Shown here: one piece after another, positions 56,993-64,000 of the stretch
Layout: every line of letters starts with the position of its first letter
Numbering within the stretch: the first letter of the stretch is position 1
NCBI GenBank assembly: GCA_034638255.1
Contig: JAWPGT010000004.1
Location: 868,001 to 932,000, forward strand
Length of the DNA: 64,000 nucleotides
Origin: Coprinus comatus
Lineage: Eukaryota; Basidiomycota; Agaricomycetes; Agaricales; Agaricaceae
Reading direction: 5' to 3'
The notes under the pieces: model-generated
What the model saw: the letters and a program-made list of their open reading frames with translations, nothing else
Databases searched by the model: none
Told to the model about the DNA's origin: nothing
Translations under genes and position numbers: made by a program

Positions 56993-58216
56993 TCATGGCA
57001 TGTCTTCCTTCTTTAGATGCGTTGATGTGGAGGTAGCAGGTGTGTATGATGAGGAGGGGGTGAATTGCTTTTGACAAGTGTCTGTAGGTGCATTGGTGGG
57101 GGGTCGTGCATTGTAGTTGTTGTACTTGTTCGTGTTCGCCCAATGTGCCTTGAGTTCATCCTTAACCTTCTCTGTTGCCTGTAGCAATGATTCTCTATTC
57201 GCAATCCTACTTGCATCCATCTCCTCAATCCTCATTTCCCATTGGTCATCTGTCAAAGCTGCCAGATCCTTCTGTCACTGAGCCTTTCTCTTGAGACCTG
57301 GTGCCATGTGTGCATTGAGGAATGAACGTAATGCCTTGCTGTCTTTGTGGCTACTGGTGCCGATAACCAAGTCATTCTTGCATCGTACTGCCGCTGCCCA
57401 TTCTTCGAATTCATCGTCTTCCGTCATATCCATAGCAGAGATTTCCTGTTCAATTTCGTTGTGCCAGTTGTCAGTGAATAGTTTTGCCCTTAGTGCGGAT
57501 GCGAATTGATCAAAGGTCCACTTAGCCATTTCCTGCAAGTTCTTCTTGAGTGTGTAGAAGGCCTTGCATTTTGTGCTCTTCTCAAAACATATCATAGAAT
57601 GAGTGATCTTGTCAGTGTTGGAAAGCTCGCAGAGACTCTTGTGAATTTTGAATGCATAGTTGCACCTGTCCTGCCAATCTTTAAGTTGGGCAATGGTAAC
57701 CTTGACGCCTGTGAGCAGCAGGAGGTCATTGGGCAGGATGTTCATCTTGACACCTGAGTTGAGAGTATGTATACTGGGCATTGTGGCAATATCCGAATCG
57801 CTGTCAGAGTCTGAAGTGTCGTCTGAGTAGTGTCTGGGAGGGGAAGTGTCTTCGGGTGTATGAGACTCGCTGGGTTGCGTGTTTCGTGTGGGAGTAGTAG
57901 GTTGCGTTGGGGCGACTGCTGTGTCGTCGGTGTCGTTTGTTGGTATGGTAGGAATGACAGGTGGTGTGGGAAGTGCTGGTTGAGCGTGTTGTTTCCCTTT
58001 CGTTGTCTTCTGGGTGGTCTTTTGTGTCACTGGGAGTGACGGCTCTGGCATGGGGGATGATCGTTGTTGAATGCGTGCACTACGTCGTGTAGGAGCCTGA
58101 GGTTCCTTACCTTTAGTCCTTGTTCATGAGGATGTTGCTCGAGTATTCCCAGTGGAAGTACCCGAAGAACCAGAAACTCTTGGACAAGGGTTATTGGAAC
58201 CTTCTGCCTGGAACAT
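56993..58216 (-). pseudogene. Chromovirus gag region
   Basis: ATG 58216 starts M-F-Q-A-E-G-S-N-N-P. The reading is broken by TGA at 58124-58126, 57275-57277 and 56993-56995, each with the same frame continuing on both sides. The body has a helical gag-like segment (L-K-D-W-Q-D-R-C-N-Y-A-F-K-I-H, W-T-F-D-Q-F-A-S-A-L-R-A-K-L-F). A Pro/Thr-rich spacer precedes it. It begins about 350 bases inside the 5' LTR. Confidence 0.8.
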
Positions 58217-58566
58217 CGTTATGAGAAGCGTTTAAGTATGCTGTTTCAGTTATAAATGTTGTGAAGACTAACTTCGTGTGCGTTAAATCTTCAGTAATAA
58301 CCTTCAAAATCTTTATTTTATTTTATTGAGATGTTCGTTTGTAAGTTCATTTGTGTTATGGTCGTTGGACGTACAAGTGCTTGACTGTGCTAGTCAAGTA
58401 AGTACGTTAGTCTATGTACACCACTGTAGGTGTAATGTGTCCGTTGTGTGGGGGGAATAGAGATGTGTGTGACGTTATGCGTTATGTGTTGTACATATAT
58501 ATGCACTTCTTTAAGTGCACAAGTGACTATATGCGTCTCTTTCGTTTGTGGGAGTTGAAAAAAAAG

Positions 58567-58851
58567 TGGAAGCCGGGAGGCTACACTGGATGGGGGAGGA
58601 CTTAAGGGGAGTGTGAAGTATGCTTACTGGTGGACGAGGGAGTCAACAGCCACAAGGTAAGTACTATTTCTTTGAAGGATACTATGAGAGATAAGGCATG
58701 CGCGTAGGAGAAGGGGGGGAAGGTCGGGAGAAGTAGGTAGTAAAGGACAGAGAGATGAGGTTGTTCTAAGATGGGCAGAGCCCATCTTATATATCAGTAT
58801 TATTTCGATGACGTCGTTCGTAGAGGTGACGCAATGTGTAACTTGCTTACA
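58567..58851 (-). repeat. Right LTR (5' LTR of the minus-strand element)
   Basis: 285 bases matching 46301-46585 with five differences by eye. It is flanked on the outside by AGCTG (58852-58856). Confidence 0.93.
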
Positions 58852-58871
58852 AGCTGAAGTAACTAAATTAG

Positions 58872-59214
58872 GGTATCTCGGATACACCTGCTTGGGTTGT
58901 CTCGAAAGCGAATCAATATGCAAGAGGCCATGGTTTGACTCCATTCAGTGTTTATCAAGGTAAATGGAGTATTTTGGAACGTTTGTTTGAGAGAGAGATC
59001 ATTCCCATGGCAAGGGCGGAAGGTATGTCATTTCAGTTCTACTTCATCTACTTACATTTTACTGTTCGGTGTTGACTATTCATTCTAGGGATGGCTTTGT
59101 GCCCTTGGGGAGTACTAGGCGAAGGAAAGTTGATCACTGATCAACAAGAAGAAAATCATCAAAAAACCGGGGAAGGTCGTAAGATGCTCTCAGGAAAAGA
59201 TTGGAAACGAACGG
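58872..59214 (+). pseudogene. Aldo-keto reductase copy 2, 3' part, truncated
   Basis: Continues the gene that starts at 45584. After the acceptor AATTAG (58866-58871) the frame gives [16 protein letters not shown], aligning with copy 1. After one more intron (about 59023-59088) it gives G-M-A-L-C-P-W-G-V-L-G-E-G-K-L-I-T. Alignment with copy 1 stops at 59214, where a copia LTR begins. The nucleotide-binding C-terminus is absent from the window and may lie beyond the copia element. Confidence 0.85.
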
Positions 59215-59595
59215 TGTTGGAAAATACAGACTATTATTAGATAGTCACATGACATTTTCATTTCGTTTCACTTTCATCGTTTCATTACGCTTTGCATTAT
59301 GTGGCAGCTCCTTATTGGTTGTAGTTAGCGTTTCACCTATGTGTTTCAACTCCTGTATCAACTCCTGTTTCATGTATAATTACCTGACACGTAGTAGACA
59401 CCTGACTCCTTTCTAGTCGTAGCACGGACCACTTCATTATCATATAAGTAGTGTACTTTCTCTCTTGTATTCTACAGTTCTCGAACTACAAAGTTCTCTT
59501 ACACTCTATTCTCTCCACCAAGCAAACATACTAACTACCACTTCGTGCGTATCATTATATTGCTATGTCTACATGCATACGCGTTGCTTTCAACA
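59215..59595 (+). repeat. 5' LTR of the copia element
   Basis: Starts TGTTGGAAAATAC and ends TTTCAACA, so it has the TG..CA ends and the short inverted TGTTG/CAACA. TATAAG-like sequence at 59444-59449 could be its promoter. The boundary with the host is set by loss of reductase alignment. The 3' LTR needed for confirmation is outside the window. Confidence 0.75.
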
Positions 59596-59607
59596 GGTTA
59601 TGGGCCC
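59596..59607 (+). promoter_or_regulatory. Primer binding site of the copia element
   Basis: GGTTATGGGCCC directly after the LTR end. Drosophila copia and relatives use a primer site of this type, complementary to the anticodon side of the initiator Met tRNA (CCCAUAACC in the tRNA) instead of its 3' end. The match fits a half-tRNA primer. This rests on established copia biology. Confidence 0.75.
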
Positions 59608-59897
59608 CGACTAGCCAGTATGGATCCTTGAGTTCGACAAGACACATAGCTTCTCAGCATGTTAAGTCATCTTACTCTCGGAAACGTGTGGTTCACGTCG
59701 ACCAACCTGGAGAGATTGAGTCCTGTTCCAGGCCCTCAGAGATTTCGTCTCTCCCTCTCTGGTGTGATGCTTGCTCCATACTACCGTACTCGGTTAGACG
59801 GAAAGCTCGCAGAACTGTTGCTGGCGCACGAATGTGCGACTTACAACATGAGGCTAACATGTGTTTTGTTGTAGATCTTTATCTCCAATTCATCATC

Positions 59898-62800
59898 ATG
59901 ACCGCGCTCATCCCTACTTTGCCCGTTCTCAAAGGTTCAGCCAACTACCCTATGTGGTCGATGAAACTGATTAACTGTGCAAACATGATCATCGTTGACG
60001 GTTATTCTGTGGGACAAATCATCCTACAGAAACAGAGTCCAAAGTCTCAATCTGAAGAATATACCATCCCTGCCAGAGCTGCTACGGAGGATACCCCCGC
60101 ACGCGCTGCACAAACTGGTACAAGATGGATAATTCCTGATGCAGAACAGACTAAATTCGATAATGCTGAGGCTTTTGCCTTAGGATTAATCAACTCTAAA
60201 ATCTCCGATGAAATGTTAAATCACGGCAGAATCTATTCTTTTGAACTTTGGGAACATCTGCAAACAACCTACGGCACATTTAATGCAGGAACTGCATTCG
60301 AGGTGTGGGCAAAAGCGGACGGCTTTAGGTTATCTGGTTCTTCAGACCCTTCTGCCGAGATCGCAACGTTCACTTCATATTTCACTCGCCTCGAAACTGC
60401 AAATCCTCCCATCATCGTTCCCAACCTCCTTCGAGCACTCATGCTGTTGACGCGCATTCCAAACCAATGGAATGCAACTCGGGCTTCTCTTCTCGTTCGA
60501 TACGGAAGCTCTGAGTTCTCCCGGCTCACAGTACAGATTGTTGCTGAAGCGATCCAGTCCGCTTGGCTCGACTCTCGTGGTCAAGCTAACGCTTTACGTT
60601 CTCAGGGTGTGAAGGGCTTTAAAGGCCCTAAACAACACAACCACAACCAAAACCAAGGTCAAGGTTCGCGCCCGCAAGGGCAGCAACCGCAACCTCAACA
60701 ATCTGGCAGCGGTTCTGGTTCCGGTCAGACCCAACAGGGTGGAGCCGGTGAGGACAAAAAGAAGAAGAGGACTCGGGGAAAACGTGGTGGTAACAAAAAT
60801 GCTAAGTCCGTGGACACCACTAATACCTCTACTACTGGGGTAGATGCAGCTGCTTCTAATATCGTCATGCTTAACAATTTCGCCTCTCCTGCTGCTACCG
60901 TTTTAGACCGTCCCTTCAAATCTACTCGTGCTTTTATTGAGGAAATTAGAGAGTCCACTCCCGAGAAGGTAGTTGAGCGTAAAGCTCCTACCGTGGTTCC
61001 AAACCAACTCGTAGGAAGGACCCGATTGCAAAGGACCAAGGCCCGGGTACTCAAGTCCTACGAACATCGTCTTGGTATGGAGCCTACACCTCCCCCTGCC
61101 TTGCCTTCGCTCGATGGTCTAGTTCTTACCTCTCGTCCAGCCTGTGAGCCTAGTCCCCCGCATTCGGTAGTCTCTATTGACGAGAATGATAATGTTCACA
61201 TGCGTCCTCCGCATGATCAGGTATCTGCTCCGGCATCTGTCTCTGTTCTTGATGAACAATATGAACAAATCATGAACTCGCCCTCTACCCAGTACGATAC
61301 CGATGATGGGGAATACAAGTACGTAGAATCTATGATCAAAGATTCATCTTTTTCTAATGTGTGCTCTGTACAGCGTGGACCCCGAAGCAGCTCGCTTCTG
61401 GGGTGTTCCAGAAAATTCCTCCGCTCCGGGTTCTCCCGCCTCTCGCTTCTAAGCTCGAGGGCAGTTGATGGACTATCGAGATCGTTGCATGGGACTACTA
61501 GAACTATTCGGACTACTGTTTGTAATCCTCCACTGCTAGATACTGAGATTTGTATTTTTCCCGCCACGAATGATACCGCACATTATGATTTTCCTATTTC
61601 TATCCCGATGAAGTACTTAAAACCTACTGTTTCGATCTCAGGATATGAAAAAGATGACCATGGTAAATTCTTTGAACATTGTCAATGCAGCAATTGCAAA
61701 AATCGCCCAGTGTATAATACTGGTATAGCAATCTGGATGCTCGACTCTGGCGCTAGTTATCACTTCACTGGTAACATTGGCGACTTCGTTGACGTCGAGA
61801 AGGGTGATTACGGCACGGTGCAAACTGCTAATAGTCACACCACCATCAAAGCACGTGGCCGTGTAATCATCCAGCATGAATTGGCTGGTGTACGAACCAT
61901 CACGTCATTATACCCGGTATTTTACATAGAGGGATTGAATGGAAGACTTATGTCACCAGGACCCTTTTATCTTGATGGCTTAAGACTTGAGGCTGATGTA
62001 ACAGGATCTCGGATCCTACGGCCCGATGGCTCCCTCTATATGGAGGCTACTCAGCGGGTAAAGGGTGATGGAATACATATGGTTCATTCTCGAATCATAT
62101 TGGATAGTGACATCCGTTCCCTAACTTTACCTGGAGTTCATTCGCTTTATGATCTCTGGCATAATCGACTTGGACATCCTTCGAAGCAAGTGCTCAGGAA
62201 GTTCAAGGAACACACGGTTAATTTTCCAGACGTCGATATTCCAAAACGGTCAAGGACATGTGATGGTTGCGCTCGTGGCAAGCTGCAGGAAAAGGCTCAT
62301 CCTCCATCATCGTCCAGAGCTACCGAAATATTCGAGTTGGTTCATTCGGATCTTCTTGAATTTCCCACATTATCATATCACCGTGCAAAGTGGATCATCA
62401 CGTTCTTAGATGACTACTCCGGTTTTACCTATACTCGATTTTTGAGACAGAAATCCGATGTTTTTGCGACATTCCAGGAATTCTTGGCTCAAGTTGAAAC
62501 CCAACATGGGAAAAAGGTTAAACGAGTTCGCACTGATAATGGGGGGGAATACATTTCGGACAAGTTGAAAAATTTGTTTAGCTTAGCCGGTATTGTTCAC
62601 GAGAATACTGCTCCTCATATTCATGAGCAGAACGGACGTGCTGAACGCTTGAATCGTACGATTCGCGAGAAGTCTGAAGCCATGCGACTTCATGCATGTT
62701 GTCCGGAGAATTGGTGGGAATTTGCTGTGGAAACGGCAATTCATATCTATAATAGAACACCAATGAAACGTCTCGAGTATCGAACGCCATTTGAATTAAT

Positions 62801-64000
62801 GCATGGAAATAAACCTAATGTAAATGGTTTACATGTGTTCGGATGTGGAGCTTACGTGTACCTACCGCCTGCTGTGCGCGAAAATAAACTCGCAGCCAAG
62901 TCGGAGACAATGATCTTTTTGGGTTATGATGGTAGTAACCTAAAGTTCATGCGTCACCAAAAGGGAAATGTCATTTATATAGCTCACACAGCAATCTTCG
63001 AGGAAGAGTGGTTCCCTAAATGTGAATCAACTGCCACTGATCGACGTAGAGATCTACGAACACCCCCAAATCCTCCTGATGACCTCTTTGACGGAATGTC
63101 AGATGATGGATCAGACACAGATTATTTCGACTTCCCAGCAGATCCCCCTGCTATTCCTCCGAAGACACCGAGTAATCCTACTCGACCTTCAGATCCGCCT
63201 GCCCCACCAGCTCGCGATCCCTCTATCCCACCTCCTCCAACTCCTCCTCCTAAATCTCCCTCCAGACGACCAAAAGTCGAAACAGAGGATGAAGATGACG
63301 GATTGAGTTATGTGAGTGAGGATTCCCTCGATCATCACCACCATGATGGTCACAATCACGATCATAGAGATCATTATCATCCACCTGAGACACTAAGAAG
63401 GTCTCAACCTGAAAGAGCACAACGTCCCTTACCAAAACGTGCTCAAGAAGGTCCTTCTTTCGAACCACGCCGTTCAGGCCGCGAACGAAAAGTCCCGGAA
63501 AGACCCGATAATGCCTACGGACATAAGCATCCGTCTGAAATTCTCCGTGATTATGATACTATTTCTCTGGAAGAACCTGGTCCATCAAACCGGTTCAAAA
63601 TGCCTCGTGGCAGACCTCAAAATCTATCTGACGAAGAAGCTCGCCAACGGCTTGAGCAATATGGTGAAAACTATAAACGTTGGATGGAAAGTCAAGGGGA
63701 GCGCAATCCTGCTGCACCTCCTGAAGATGAGGATGAAATGCAACAACGGCTTTCCAGGGAAGGGGGGTTAGAATGGATTAATATTTTGCTGACAAAAGCC
63801 AAACTTGCACATAGTAATGCTGCAAAAATCCCTGTTCAATTCCGTGATCTTGGTAAACTTGATCCAGAAGAAAGACAGAAATGGCTGGAAGCATGCAAAG
63901 AAGAGTTGACAGCGCTTAAGAAGCGCAAGGTATATGAAATCGTGGATCTCCCTAAGGGGAGGAAAGCTATTCAAAACCGATGGGTTTTCAATGTCAAAGG
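59898..64000 (+). CDS. Ty1/copia gag-pol polyprotein, 3' end outside the window
   Basis: One frame open for 1,367 codons from ATG 59898 to the window end. Gag-like N-terminus (L-K-G-S-A-N-Y-P-M-W-S-M-K-L) with a Gln/Gly-rich then Lys/Arg-rich stretch (residues ~240-295), possibly an RNA-binding or nuclear signal. I see no standard CCHC knuckle. Protease L-D-S-G-A-S-Y-H-F at ~614. GAG-pre-integrase H-N-R-L-G-H-P-S at ~755 with C-D-G-C-A-R-G-K. Integrase core H-S-D-L-L-E-F, R-T-D-N-G-G-E-Y (~876) and Q-N-G-R-A-E-R-L-N-R-T. A long acidic/His/Pro-rich spacer follows. RT begins near residue 1,330 (W-L-E-A-C-K-E-E-L-T-A-L and R-W-V-F-N-V-K at the edge). Confidence 0.93.
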   Translation, partial: MTALIPTLPVLKGSANYPMWSMKLINCANMIIVDGYSVGQIILQKQSPKSQSEEYTIPARAATEDTPARAAQTGTRWIIPDAEQTKFDNAEAFALGLINSKISDEMLNHGRIYSFELWEHLQTTYGTFNAGTAFEVWAKADGFRLSGSSDPSAEIATFTSYFTRLETANPPIIVPNLLRALMLLTRIPNQWNATRASLLVRYGSSEFSRLTVQIVAEAIQSAWLDSRGQANALRSQGVKGFKGPKQHNHNQNQGQGSRPQGQQPQPQQSGSGSGSGQTQQGGAGEDKKKKRTRGKRGGNKNAKSVDTTNTSTTGVDAAASNIVMLNNFASPAATVLDRPFKSTRAFIEEIRESTPEKVVERKAPTVVPNQLVGRTRLQRTKARVLKSYEHRLGMEPTPPPALPSLDGLVLTSRPACEPSPPHSVVSIDENDNVHMRPPHDQVSAPASVSVLDEQYEQIMNSPSTQYDTDDGEYKYVESMIKDSSFSNVCSVQRGPRSSSLLGCSRKFLRSGFSRLSLLSSRAVDGLSRSLHGTTRTIRTTVCNPPLLDTEICIFPATNDTAHYDFPISIPMKYLKPTVSISGYEKDDHGKFFEHCQCSNCKNRPVYNTGIAIWMLDSGASYHFTGNIGDFVDVEKGDYGTVQTANSHTTIKARGRVIIQHELAGVRTITSLYPVFYIEGLNGRLMSPGPFYLDGLRLEADVTGSRILRPDGSLYMEATQRVKGDGIHMVHSRIILDSDIRSLTLPGVHSLYDLWHNRLGHPSKQVLRKFKEHTVNFPDVDIPKRSRTCDGCARGKLQEKAHPPSSSRATEIFELVHSDLLEFPTLSYHRAKWIITFLDDYSGFTYTRFLRQKSDVFATFQEFLAQVETQHGKKVKRVRTDNGGEYISDKLKNLFSLAGIVHENTAPHIHEQNGRAERLNRTIREKSEAMRLHACCPENWWEFAVETAIHIYNRTPMKRLEYRTPFELMHGNKPNVNGLHVFGCGAYVYLPPAVRENKLAAKSETMIFLGYDGSNLKFMRHQKGNVIYIAHTAIFEEEWFPKCESTATDRRRDLRTPPNPPDDLFDGMSDDGSDTDYFDFPADPPAIPPKTPSNPTRPSDPPAPPARDPSIPPPPTPPPKSPSRRPKVETEDEDDGLSYVSEDSLDHHHHDGHNHDHRDHYHPPETLRRSQPERAQRPLPKRAQEGPSFEPRRSGRERKVPERPDNAYGHKHPSEILRDYDTISLEEPGPSNRFKMPRGRPQNLSDEEARQRLEQYGENYKRWMESQGERNPAAPPEDEDEMQQRLSREGGLEWINILLTKAKLAHSNAAKIPVQFRDLGKLDPEERQKWLEACKEELTALKKRKVYEIVDLPKGRKAIQNRWVFNVK

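Larger units (their letters stand above)
46301..58851 (-). mobile_element. Ty3/gypsy chromovirus LTR retrotransposon (degenerate, with a nested DNA transposon)
   Basis: Complete 12.55-kb insertion. Two 285-bp LTRs start TG and end CA, and a 5-bp AGCTG duplication flanks it. On the minus strand the order is gag, protease, reverse transcriptase, RNase H, integrase, chromodomain, with a polypurine tract (AGGGGGGACGAG) directly before the 3' LTR at 46586-46600. The LTRs differ at five positions by eye (about 98% identity), so insertion is fairly recent. Five in-frame stops and two frameshifts break the coding part, so it is not autonomous now. A DNA transposon of about 5.8 kb splits it between integrase and chromodomain. 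Confidence 0.93.
59215..64000 (+). mobile_element. Ty1/copia LTR retrotransposon, 5' part (runs off the window)
   Basis: A 381-bp 5' LTR (59215-59595), a copia-type primer binding site directly after it, and one open gag-pol frame from 59898 to the window edge. Inserted in an exon of aldo-keto reductase copy 2. The 3' part, including most of RT, RNase H and the 3' LTR, lies outside. No stop or frameshift was noticed in 4.1 kb, so it may be young and active. Confidence 0.88.

Noticed and set aside
60725..61567. Minus-strand frames over copia gag
   Set aside because: Antisense shadows of the continuous plus-strand gag-pol frame.
1..64000. CRISPR arrays, bacterial operons, Shine-Dalgarno sites
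   Set aside because: The spliceosomal introns and gene families show a fungal nuclear genome; no spaced direct-repeat array was seen.

Overview
The window is eukaryotic and looks like an agaricomycete (mushroom-forming basidiomycete). Genes are split by many 45-65 nt introns with GT..AG ends and CTAAC/CTAAT-like branch points. The gene content also fits: an AA9 lytic polysaccharide monooxygenase, a CE8 pectinesterase, a beta-trefoil-type protease inhibitor, a DUF4203 protein, a Plavaka DNA transposon and a DUF6532 gene. No bacterial features, rRNA, convincing tRNA or CRISPR array were seen.

Layout. 1-6.3 kb: small heat-shock protein (+) and AA9 LPMO (-). 6.4-17.4 kb: WDR7/rabconnectin-3beta-like WD40 protein, a zinc-finger/F-box protein and a secreted-type M20 carboxypeptidase, all (+). 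17.9-21.0 kb: two damaged members (-) of a zinc-finger family with paired C-x-W fingers; a third member, carrying two copies of the domain, lies at 36.5-37.8 kb. 21.3-26.8 kb: auxilin/Swa2-type UBA-TPR-J protein (+), a small one-TM protein (+) and a GFA-domain protein (-). 27.0-30.1 kb: pectinesterase (-) with a Tc1/mariner element inside one intron. 30.3-36.0 kb: class III CoA-transferase (-, in-frame stop) divergent from the mitochondrial processing peptidase beta subunit (+, one-base frameshift), then a PQ-loop transporter (+). 38.9-44.5 kb: DUF4203 membrane protein, protease-inhibitor-like protein and an aldo-keto reductase, all (+).

45.6 kb to the end is a nested transposon complex. A second aldo-keto reductase is split by a 12.55-kb Ty3/gypsy chromovirus (46301-58851). 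It has 285-bp LTRs, an AGCTG target duplication, and sits within an intron. The chromovirus is itself split between integrase and chromodomain by an approximately 5.8-kb Plavaka-type DNA transposon. That element carries a transposase (+) and a divergently transcribed DUF6532/SR-rich gene (-). The reductase is then broken inside an exon by a Ty1/copia element (59215 to beyond the window), whose gag-pol frame is open for 4.1 kb to the window edge.

How it fits together. The AA9 and CE8 enzymes and the secreted-type peptidase suggest a plant-biomass degrader. The remaining host genes are housekeeping or trafficking functions (clathrin uncoating, V-ATPase/endosome regulation, mitochondrial import processing, vacuolar amino-acid export). 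The best leads are the Plavaka element with its divergent DUF6532/SR passenger, the decaying paired C-x-W finger family, two transposons sitting antisense inside host introns, and a run of premature stops that can all be explained by C-to-T changes on the coding strand. Exon boundaries were worked out by eye from splice consensus and reading frame. Those of the many-exon genes are approximate.
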